From Spirochaetales bacterium (lineage in GTDB: Bacteria > Spirochaetota > Spirochaetia > JAGLYY01), in the NCBI GenBank assembly GCA_023131935.1, contig JAGLYY010000360.1, positions 1 to 5,671 of the forward strand: a DNA stretch of 5,671 nt, read 5' to 3'. The position numbers and the translations under genes are program-made. The stretch's first letter is position 1, and each line of letters starts with the position of its first letter. Positions 1-5,671 of the stretch are shown here, one piece after another. Below the pieces are notes generated by a model. It did no database searches, was not told the DNA's origin, and worked only from the letters and a program-made list of their open reading frames with translations.

Positions 1-1411
1 CTTCAATGAGTTTATGAGCATCATTACGTTCTACAGGAACAATTTGCTCAATTTTACGTTTCTTTCCAAAAATAATTTTACTTTCTTGGGTATCAAAATC
101 CATAGTTCCGCGTTGCTTACGGGTAACGCGCATCGCTTGATAGAGGGCATATAATTGTTGTAAATCAGGCAAAATTTGAGCGTATTTTTTAGCGAGTTTT
201 TTATTACCCTCCACTAATATTTTAGCGACATCGGTATAAGTCATTCGTGCATGAGAACGCATGACAGCTTCAAAAAAACGCGACCTAATCACCTTTCCTT
301 GTTCATTAATATAGAGTTCACAAACCATACATAATCTATCAACGTTTGGATTCAATGAACATAAACCATTAGATAAAATTTCAGGTAACATAGGAATAAC
401 CTGTTCTGGAAAATAAACCGAAGTACTTCGATTTTTAGCTTCCAAGTCTAACGCACTATCTATTTTTACATAATGAGAAACATCAGCAATAGCAACTAAA
501 AGTTTCCAGCCTTTAGGGGTTTTTTTACAATAAACCGCATCATCAAAATCACGCGCATCTTCACCATCAATGGTAACTAAGGGAATATCACGTAAATCTA
601 CACGCCCTTCTTTCACTTTTTCAGGCACGATATTTTTTAAAGGTTTTATTTCTTTTTGTAACTTATTAGACCATTCGTAAGGTAGATCATATGAACGAAT
701 AGCAACCTCTATTTCCATTCCAGGTGCCATATGCCTACCCAAAACTTCAACAATTTTACCAATGGGTTGATGGCGTTGTGTTGGCTGTTGAAGAATTTCA
801 ACCACCACCATTTCTCCTTTTTTAGCTTTACCTCGACCTTCTTTGGGAATTAAAATATCTTGACAAATCTTTTTATTATCTGCTGTGACAAGATAAAAGC
901 CCTTTTCCTTGAGAAAACGCCCGACAATTTGCTGCGTATTACGCTCTAAAACCTCAACAATAGCCGCTTCTCGCCGACCTTTCCTATCCCTATTAGAAAT
1001 ATGAACTAATACCCTATCATTGTGCATTAAAGCCCGCATTTCTCGTGCAGATAAAAATAAATCCGTTGAACCGTCATCAGGTTTTAAAAAGCCAAAACCG
1101 TCAGGGTGTCCTAGAACGCGTCCAGCTATTAAATCTTGGTTATTAACGCGGCAATATTTTTGGCGACGATTAAATAATAGTTGCCCATCACGTTCCATTG
1201 CGCGTAAACGACGGCGTAAAGCCTCTCTATCATCCGCCGATTCTAAACCAAATTTTTCCGCAATCTGCTTACGCCCTAGAGGGTTTCCTATTTGCTCTAA
1301 TAATTCTAAAATTAATTCACGGCTAGGAATAGGCGATTCATATTTTTTTGCTTCGCGTTGAGCATAAGGGTCAATTTTAGTTTTAAAATTTGTACTTTCG
1401 TTTATAGTCAT
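1..1411 (-). CDS. rnr: Ribonuclease R, N-terminal 470 residues (3' end beyond left edge)
   Basis: RNase R is a processive 3'-to-5' hydrolytic exoribonuclease of the RNB/RNase II family that degrades structured RNA and acts in rRNA and tmRNA-linked quality control in the cytoplasm. My translation shows an N-terminal winged-helix region (about residues 28-90), cold-shock/OB-type segments containing GHPDGFGFL (101-109) and VVVEIL (202-207), then the RNB catalytic domain from about 265. The active-site motif IDGEDARDFDDAV (281-293) supplies the metal-binding aspartates D282, D288, D290 and D291, matching D272, D278, D280 and D281 of the E. coli enzyme. The frame is open to the window edge, ending in RNDAHKLIE, which precedes a conserved family segment. 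E. coli RNase R has 813 residues, so roughly 340, including the S1 domain, are missing. The ATG at 1411 is the first possible start because an in-frame TAA lies directly upstream. It has no obvious Shine-Dalgarno (preceding bases AAGCTAATAA). In many gammaproteobacteria rlmB follows rnr; that would lie outside the window. Confidence 0.96.
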   Translation of the reverse strand, partial: MTINESTNFKTKIDPYAQREAKKYESPIPSRELILELLEQIGNPLGRKQIAEKFGLESADDREALRRRLRAMERDGQLLFNRRQKYCRVNNQDLIAGRVLGHPDGFGFLKPDDGSTDLFLSAREMRALMHNDRVLVHISNRDRKGRREAAIVEVLERNTQQIVGRFLKEKGFYLVTADNKKICQDILIPKEGRGKAKKGEMVVVEILQQPTQRHQPIGKIVEVLGRHMAPGMEIEVAIRSYDLPYEWSNKLQKEIKPLKNIVPEKVKEGRVDLRDIPLVTIDGEDARDFDDAVYCKKTPKGWKLLVAIADVSHYVKIDSALDLEAKNRSTSVYFPEQVIPMLPEILSNGLCSLNPNVDRLCMVCELYINEQGKVIRSRFFEAVMRSHARMTYTDVAKILVEGNKKLAKKYAQILPDLQQLYALYQAMRVTRKQRGTMDFDTQESKIIFGKKRKIEQIVPVERNDAHKLIE

Positions 1412-1433
1412 TTATTAGCTTAATTGTTGTTGT

Positions 1434-1451
1434 AGATAGCGTATTCTATCT
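1434..1451. repeat. Perfect 6-bp inverted repeat in the kinase-rnr gap
   Basis: AGATAG (1434-1439) and CTATCT (1446-1451) form a perfect inverted repeat around a 6-nt centre, 22 nt ahead of the rnr start. It could be an operator half-site pair or a weak hairpin in the rnr leader. No T-run follows on the minus strand, so it is not a standard intrinsic terminator. A poor promoter-like pair on the minus strand (TTGTTA at 1479-1484 and CATAAA at 1457-1462, 16-nt spacing) lies just upstream, but each hexamer matches consensus at only 4 of 6 positions. In AT-rich DNA both could be chance. Confidence 0.3.
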
Positions 1452-1486
1452 TCATATTTATGTTTGGATTATTGGTCTTAACAATA

Positions 1487-4400
1487 TTAAAATAGATTGA
1501 CTTGAATATTGAGTTCTTTTATAACGTCTATTGCCGAAGAATTAATTTTATCCATCTGCTCAATAATTTCAGATTGTGTGCCTATTTTAGCCATAAATTC
1601 CATTTTTTTACAGGCATCTGATAAAACAAAAGCCCCTAATGTCGCGGATTCACCTTTTAGCCCATGAGCTGTTATTTTTAATAACGCACGATTATCATCA
1701 TTAGTCAGTTGATTAAGGGTTTTTACCCGTTTTTCTATTTCCACCCGTGTCGTTAATAAAATAGTCTGAAAACTTTCTATACTTAGCGAGAATTTAAGTG
1801 CATCCAACACTGAAATATTTAAAATATCATCGGTTAAATCTTGAGTCGTTTTAGGTAACCATTTATCAAGCGTTGATTCCAATAAATCAGAGCCAATAGG
1901 TTTGGTTAAATAACCATCCATGCCTGCCTTATAAACTTTATCACTGACACCCTCCATAGTATTCGCCGTTAAAGCAATAATGGTTGTTTTATCCTTCCCC
2001 TGTTTTTCTTCAATAGCTCGAATAAGTTGTGTTGCCTCATAACCATCCATCACGGGCATCTGTATATCCATTAGGATAAGATCGTAATGCTCCCGTTTAT
2101 ATGCCTCCACCGCCTGCCGGCCGTTCTCCACAAGATCGACCCGGTACCCTGCAAAATTAAGATGCCTCATGGCCACCTGCTGATTGGTCGGATAGTCCTC
2201 GGCCAAAAGAATCAGGATATCTTTCCTGAACTCCTCGGCTATAGTATGTCTGGTAACCAGCTCCGGGACGGCCTTCTCCGCCTCTCCCATGGAAAGACCA
2301 AGAACCGACACAATTGCTTTATGCAGATCATCCTGTTTAATCGGCTTGGTTAAATACCCCTCAATTCCCATATCTCTGCATCTCTTCCCATCTCCTCTGC
2401 TTCCTGAAGAGGTGAGGGCTATGATCGGAACTCCTTTCAACGCCTCTATCGCCCTGATTTCCCCGGCCAGATCAAAACCGCTCATCTCGGGCATCTGAAT
2501 GTCCGTCAAAACCAAGTTGAAGAACTCTTTCGATGAAATGGCCTTCCCGAGAATGGACAGGGCATCTTTTCCGCCGGACACCTCCACAGGCAGGCAGCCC
2601 CAGGACTTGAGATACTCCATCAGGATAAACCGGTTGGTCCGGTTGTCATCCACAACCAGCACTCTCAAACCGCTCAAATCAACCTCTTTTCCCGCAAGGA
2701 TGGCTTTCTCATCCGTCTGTTTGGCAAAGATTGCGGTAAACCAGAACGTACTTCCCCTGCCCTCCTCACTTTCCACGCCAAGTTCACCTCCAATCAGCTC
2801 CGCCAACTGTTTGGATATGGTGGTACCAAGCCCGGTCCCCCCGTATCTCCTGGTGGTTGAACCATCCGCCTGGGTAAAGCTCTCGAAGATCGTTGCCTGT
2901 TTATCTTTCGGCATCCCGATGCCTGTGTCCTTTACAAAAAAACGGAGTTTAATCCTGTCTCCAAGGTCTTCGGCCATCTCTCCCCTGATGTATATCTCAC
3001 CTTTCTGCGTAAACTTCAGGGCATTGCCTGCAAGATTTATGAGTATCTGCCTCAGACGGCTCGGGTCGCCTATTAATCGGAACGGAACATCGGGGGACAG
3101 AAAGGAGATAAACTCAAGCCCCTTTTGCTCTGCCCTGAGGGCCATACTGTTTGTCACTTCCTCAATCAAGATCCTCAAGTCAAATGGGATTTCTTCAAGT
3201 TCTACCTTTCCGACCTCTATCTTGGAGAAATCAAGAACATCACTGATAAGACCGAGCAGTGAGTTGGCTTCTATGTTAATTGTGCTAAAGATGTTCCTCT
3301 GATTGTCATCAAGGTCAGTATCCATGGCCAATTCTGCCATACCGATGATCCCGTTTAGGGGTGTTCTCATCTCATGGCTCATCTTGGCAAGAAAATCACT
3401 CTTGGCTTGACTGGCGGCCTCAGCCTCGAATTTGGCTTGTTGCAATGCCTCTGCTCGCTTTCGATCGGTTATATCCCTTGAAACACCTCGAAACCCTATT
3501 GGCTGACCTTTTGAATCCATTCTTAAAGATGCTGAAAATTCTACATGACCCTTGCTCCCGTTTTTCCTTATAATCTCATAATCAAATACTTTTGAAGGCT
3601 TTCCTGTTCTGTAAATTTTGCTGAATATTTGATATACCTTCATAGCACTCTCTTCATCCACATAATCTCGGTTATTCATGCCAATCAATTCATCTTTAGG
3701 ATAACCGAGTATTATACAGGCTGCATCATTCACGAAGGTACAATTTCCAGAAAGGTCTAACTCAAAATAGCCTTCTTCAATACTTTCAAGGATGGTTCGA
3801 TATTTCTCCTCACTCTCCCTCAGCGCATCCTCAGCCTGCTTGCGCTCAGCCATCTCTTTAGCCAATAAATCGCGAGAGGTAGTAGTCTTTTTTAGATCTT
3901 CAGTCATTTTATTAAATGAGGTGGCTAAAGTTCCTAACTCATCACGGCCCATTTTACTTATTTTATAGGCAAGATTTCCTTTTGCAATCTCTTCAATTCC
4001 TTGCATAAGCTTATTGATACGCCTGTCCATTCCTCTGGCAAACCAAGAAGAAATTAACATGCCTAAAAAAAAGATGATGCTCCCATACCGTATGTTGTTC
4101 TTTAAAATGGCCTGCCGTGCATTTTCTACCTGCTTGAGAGAAAGAATCATTATAAGTGACCATCTCTCTTTTCCTATCTTTATGGGGGTAATGATAAGTT
4201 TAGTTGTTTTGCTACTCTTAGAGTAAGTCACATCTTTTACAATCTGTCTTTCAGGGCTCATTAATTTATCCCCCAAGAGCTTTTCTGCACTCTCTTTATC
4301 ACCAGAACTCATATATGTCTCTCCATTTGGCTTAATGATAGCAAGGAATATAACATCCTCAGAGTTAACTACCTCCTGCATCTGCCTTTCTACAAAAAGC

Positions 4401-4612
4401 CAGTTTAAAGACCAGAATGCATTTTTTGCACTTGAGGCTAAATGTGTTGATATGCTTTTATTTTTTTCAATCAGCTCTGCCTTAATGGTCTTGGTCTGCT
4501 CCCTGATAGATACCACAGTGATTGTACCAATACCGATGATAAGTAAGGCTAAAACCATAAGGCCTATCTTAAAGAAGAGCCCCCTCTTTTGGATCAAAGA
4601 GAATCTTTTCAT
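1487..4612 (-). CDS. Hybrid sensor histidine kinase (HAMP-PAS-HisKA-HATPase-REC-REC-Hpt)
   Basis: An inner-membrane sensor kinase with a complete phosphorelay in one 1041-residue chain, a BarA-like layout. A transmembrane helix (about 13-36) is followed by a periplasmic segment of about 140 residues (CACHE-like at best; ligand unknown), a second helix (about 175-192), HAMP (about 189-243), a short coiled linker, and PAS (about 266-380, ending in RDITDRKRAE). HisKA carries His413 in MSHEMRTPLNG. The ATPase domain shows the N box (Asn530 in NLAGNALKF), the G1 box DTGIGMP (562-568) and the G2 box GGTGLG (591-596). REC1 (about 649-771) has D655, D656, phospho-acceptor D704, T734 and K756. REC2 (about 798-918) has E805, D806, D849, T882 and K904. 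The Hpt domain (about 935-1036) has His983 in AHGLKGES. All catalytic residues are present, so it looks functional. It begins 18 nt after the hydrolase gene, suggesting one operon. No partner response regulator is in view. Base composition and codon use change inside REC2 near residue 849 and again near the PAS-HisKA linker, so the gene is a natural mosaic or an assembly chimera. Confidence 0.95.
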   Translation of the reverse strand: MKRFSLIQKRGLFFKIGLMVLALLIIGIGTITVVSIREQTKTIKAELIEKNKSISTHLASSAKNAFWSLNWLFVERQMQEVVNSEDVIFLAIIKPNGETYMSSGDKESAEKLLGDKLMSPERQIVKDVTYSKSSKTTKLIITPIKIGKERWSLIMILSLKQVENARQAILKNNIRYGSIIFFLGMLISSWFARGMDRRINKLMQGIEEIAKGNLAYKISKMGRDELGTLATSFNKMTEDLKKTTTSRDLLAKEMAERKQAEDALRESEEKYRTILESIEEGYFELDLSGNCTFVNDAACIILGYPKDELIGMNNRDYVDEESAMKVYQIFSKIYRTGKPSKVFDYEIIRKNGSKGHVEFSASLRMDSKGQPIGFRGVSRDITDRKRAEALQQAKFEAEAASQAKSDFLAKMSHEMRTPLNGIIGMAELAMDTDLDDNQRNIFSTINIEANSLLGLISDVLDFSKIEVGKVELEEIPFDLRILIEEVTNSMALRAEQKGLEFISFLSPDVPFRLIGDPSRLRQILINLAGNALKFTQKGEIYIRGEMAEDLGDRIKLRFFVKDTGIGMPKDKQATIFESFTQADGSTTRRYGGTGLGTTISKQLAELIGGELGVESEEGRGSTFWFTAIFAKQTDEKAILAGKEVDLSGLRVLVVDDNRTNRFILMEYLKSWGCLPVEVSGGKDALSILGKAISSKEFFNLVLTDIQMPEMSGFDLAGEIRAIEALKGVPIIALTSSGSRGDGKRCRDMGIEGYLTKPIKQDDLHKAIVSVLGLSMGEAEKAVPELVTRHTIAEEFRKDILILLAEDYPTNQQVAMRHLNFAGYRVDLVENGRQAVEAYKREHYDLILMDIQMPVMDGYEATQLIRAIEEKQGKDKTTIIALTANTMEGVSDKVYKAGMDGYLTKPIGSDLLESTLDKWLPKTTQDLTDDILNISVLDALKFSLSIESFQTILLTTRVEIEKRVKTLNQLTNDDNRALLKITAHGLKGESATLGAFVLSDACKKMEFMAKIGTQSEIIEQMDKINSSAIDVIKELNIQVNLF
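2040..2100. other. Composition and codon-usage breakpoint inside the kinase REC2 domain
   Basis: Hand counts in 60-nt blocks give about 32 % GC (1801-1860), 33 % (1861-1920), 40 % (1921-1980), 38 % (1981-2040) and 42 % (2041-2100), then 58 % (2101-2160), 52 % (2161-2220) and 57 % (2221-2280). On the minus strand, codons before the breakpoint (higher coordinates) use AGG for Arg and CTG/CTT for Leu. After it, Leu is mostly TTA and Arg is CGN, as in rnr. The change sits at the codons for the conserved receiver motif LILMDIQMPVMDGYEA, with no frame disruption. This is a position where two unrelated kinase genes could share enough identity to recombine, or for an assembler to join them. Confidence 0.6.
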
Positions 4613-4616
4613 ATAA

Positions 4617-4621
4617 CCTCT
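4617..4621 (-). promoter_or_regulatory. Ribosome binding site of the hybrid kinase
   Basis: AGAGG on the minus strand lies 4 nt before the ATG at 4612, inside the 18-nt gap after the hydrolase stop codon. The spacing is a little short but supports this ATG as the start and allows translation from a shared transcript. Confidence 0.6.
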
Positions 4622-4630
4622 ATCTATTCT

Positions 4631-5497
4631 TTAAATAATTATTTCCTCTCCAGGTTTAATAGCCATGGCATTTGTCTTTGGTGCATAATGTCTTACCTCT
4701 TTTATAAATTCATCAGCAGACTGGGTAAGAACAGGGAAGGTAGCGTAATGTTCAGGAATAACATACCGAGGATTAATCAACTTGCATGCAAAGGCTGCCT
4801 CTTTAGGGCCCATTGTAAAGACACCACCAATGGGAAGTATTGCCATATCTGGCTTGTAATAATCACCGATAATGTATTTCATATCGCCCATCAAAGATGT
4901 ATCACCAGAGTGATATATCTTGAATCCATTTTCAAACTCTATGATATAGCCAGCTGCCTCACCAACAAATCTGTTTACCCCCTCAAATCCTGTTAACTGG
5001 GCACCTGCTGAATGAAAGGCCTCTGTCATGGTTATCTTGATGCCATCAAAATCTGCTGTTGCACCTTTATTTGCCAGAGTAAATGTCTGGCAGTTTGCCT
5101 CTGGGATCTGGGACTTTATAAAGAAGCTGAGTTCCCATGGGGCCACAACCTTTGGTTTGTATTGAGCTACAAGGTCTTTTGCATCTGGCAGCATAAAGTG
5201 GTCCACATGCCCATGTGTCCATAGAATCAGATCAACATTGCCAAAGCTCCCAATTTTTCTATATATTGCAGGACACTTTGGGTTTGTCTTGATCCAGGGA
5301 TCAAGCAGGATCTTTCTGCCCTTTACAGAGGTGAAGAAAAAACTCCCGTGGCCAAGCCATGTAATACCAACCTTACCTATACCAATAGATTTTGGCTCAG
5401 CAGCCATTGCAGAATCAATGGTTTTGAACCGTGAAATACCAGAGGCTACTATGAGACCCCCCAGGCCCGTAAAAAACTGTCTTCTTGAAATCTTCAT
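4631..5497 (-). CDS. Tat-exported metallo-beta-lactamase-fold hydrolase (UPF0173-like)
   Basis: A 288-residue predicted metal-dependent hydrolase of the metallo-beta-lactamase superfamily, closest in pattern to UPF0173 / YtkL-type proteins. The substrate is unknown. The metal ligands are visible: HGHVDH (95-100, giving H95, H97, D99, H100), H162 in AFHS, D199 in HSGDT (196-200) and H250 in PEHYATFP (249-256). Family features include GITWLGHGSF (44-53) and LDPW (65-68). The N-terminus has a twin-arginine signal, SRRQFFTG (4-11), then a hydrophobic stretch (about 11-22) and a plausible cleavage site near AMAA (30-33), so it is probably folded in the cytoplasm with its metal and exported to the periplasm. 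UPF0173 members are usually about 225-230 residues and cytoplasmic; the extra length here is mainly the leader. The start is fixed by a strong AGGAGG site. It is followed after 18 nt by the kinase gene on the same strand, suggesting co-transcription, though a functional link is only inference. Confidence 0.9.
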   Translation of the reverse strand: MKISRRQFFTGLGGLIVASGISRFKTIDSAMAAEPKSIGIGKVGITWLGHGSFFFTSVKGRKILLDPWIKTNPKCPAIYRKIGSFGNVDLILWTHGHVDHFMLPDAKDLVAQYKPKVVAPWELSFFIKSQIPEANCQTFTLANKGATADFDGIKITMTEAFHSAGAQLTGFEGVNRFVGEAAGYIIEFENGFKIYHSGDTSLMGDMKYIIGDYYKPDMAILPIGGVFTMGPKEAAFACKLINPRYVIPEHYATFPVLTQSADEFIKEVRHYAPKTNAMAIKPGEEIII

Positions 5498-5500
5498 TTT

Positions 5501-5510
5501 CTCCTCCTTT
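5501..5510 (-). promoter_or_regulatory. Strong Shine-Dalgarno of the hydrolase gene
   Basis: AAAGGAGGAG on the minus strand, 3 nt before the ATG at 5497 (AGGAGG core about 5 nt away), is close to a perfect anti-16S complement. It fixes the start at the codon that begins the twin-arginine signal peptide. The rnr gene in the same window has no comparable site. Confidence 0.85.
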
Positions 5511-5603
5511 CCTTAATGGTTAAGAATTTTTTCCAATACTGAACCTAATTTGCTTCCCTCAGTCCCCGCTGAAACAGCAGTGAGATAGCAACAATCTTGA
5601 AAA

Positions 5604-5671
5604 CTAATCTCCCTTATAAAAATCCGGATATAGCTTTTTTGCACATTCCGGACATATGCTGTGACTGAAGT
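5604..5671 (-). CDS. C-terminal tail of a probable signalling protein (5' end beyond right edge)
   Basis: The minus-strand frame entering from the right edge ends at TAG (5604-5606) after 21 visible residues, whose tail includes SHSICPECAKKLYPDFY. From memory, this pattern (SHG/SHS-I-CP-x-C-x-K-x-YP) is a common C-terminal extension of PAS-containing sensor kinases, response regulators and related signalling proteins in Desulfobacterota, Nitrospirota and some other bacteria, so I infer the end of a signalling protein. The two cysteines in CPEC could bind metal or respond to redox, but this is speculative. Its stop lies 106 nt upstream of the hydrolase start, so it could head the same operon. 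The intervening 5511-5603 shows no convincing promoter or terminator. Confidence 0.65.
   Translation of the reverse strand, partial: FSHSICPECAKKLYPDFYKGD

Noticed and set aside
1020..1361. Plus-strand open frame of 113 codons
   Set aside because: Antisense to the N-terminus of rnr; low-complexity, Arg/Ser-rich translation without family features.
2066..2503. Similarity of the two receiver motifs (TDIQMPEM and MDIQMPVM) as a possible tandem duplication
   Set aside because: The two REC domains diverge outside the conserved motifs, and dual-receiver kinases are common, so there is no sign of a recent duplication.
2819..2839. GGTGLGTT instead of the common GGTGLGLA in the kinase G2 box
   Set aside because: As I recall, GLGTT is a known variant in many functional hybrid kinases, so it does not indicate an inactive ATPase.
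2499..3302. Plus-strand open frame of 267 codons
   Set aside because: It lies entirely antisense to the HisKA-HATPase-REC1 part of the kinase, is Ser/Pro-rich, has no recognisable domain or ribosome site, and is best explained as a shadow of the GC-richer coding strand.
4589..4996. Plus-strand open frame of 135 codons across the hydrolase-kinase junction
   Set aside because: Antisense to two well-supported genes, with no recognisable motif. Its Cys/Ile-rich content looks like a frame shadow.
5558..5584. Interrupted hairpin (CTCA...GCTG-AAA-CAGC...TGAG) just past the stop of the right-edge gene
   Set aside because: The stem is short and interrupted, and no T-run follows on the minus strand, so it does not qualify as an intrinsic terminator.

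Overview
The window carries four genes, all on the minus strand. In transcription order (right to left) they are: the last 22 codons of an unidentified protein with a conserved Cys-containing tail (right edge), a Tat-signal metallo-beta-lactamase-fold hydrolase of the UPF0173 type, a 1041-residue membrane-bound hybrid histidine kinase with a full phosphorelay (sensor, HAMP, PAS, HisKA, HATPase, REC, REC, Hpt), and the first 470 codons of RNase R (rnr), cut by the left edge. There are no RNA genes, CRISPR arrays, insertion sequences or long repeats that I can see. All plus-strand reading frames are antisense shadows.

The organism is Gram-negative, but the two ends do not look alike. The left part (1 to about 2050) is AT-rich, favours TTA for leucine, and carries an RNase R very close to the gammaproteobacterial form, in the style of AT-rich sulfur-oxidising Thiotrichales. 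From about 2100 rightward the GC content rises to 50-58 % over the kinase core, with CTG/CTC/CTT leucine and AGG arginine codons. Beyond about 3480 it falls to around 40 %. The right part (Tat-exported hydrolase, CPxC-type C-terminal tail, strong AGGAGG ribosome sites) looks more like Desulfobacterota or Nitrospirota. These taxonomic impressions are inference from remembered family features, not a search.

The left composition change falls inside the second receiver domain of the kinase, at its most conserved stretch around the phospho-acceptor Asp849, with the reading frame intact. Either two kinase genes recombined there, so that a gammaproteobacterial kinase acquired a foreign front end and upstream genes, or the contig is a metagenomic/single-cell assembly chimera joined at a conserved motif. 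This is the most important thing to resolve before interpreting the locus.

Taken at face value, the hydrolase and kinase form a tight pair (18-nt gap) that may be co-transcribed. The kinase would sense a periplasmic or membrane signal and relay phosphate His413 -> Asp704/Asp849 -> His983 to a response regulator not present here. rnr follows after a 75-nt gap holding a small perfect inverted repeat. I see no clearly new biological system.
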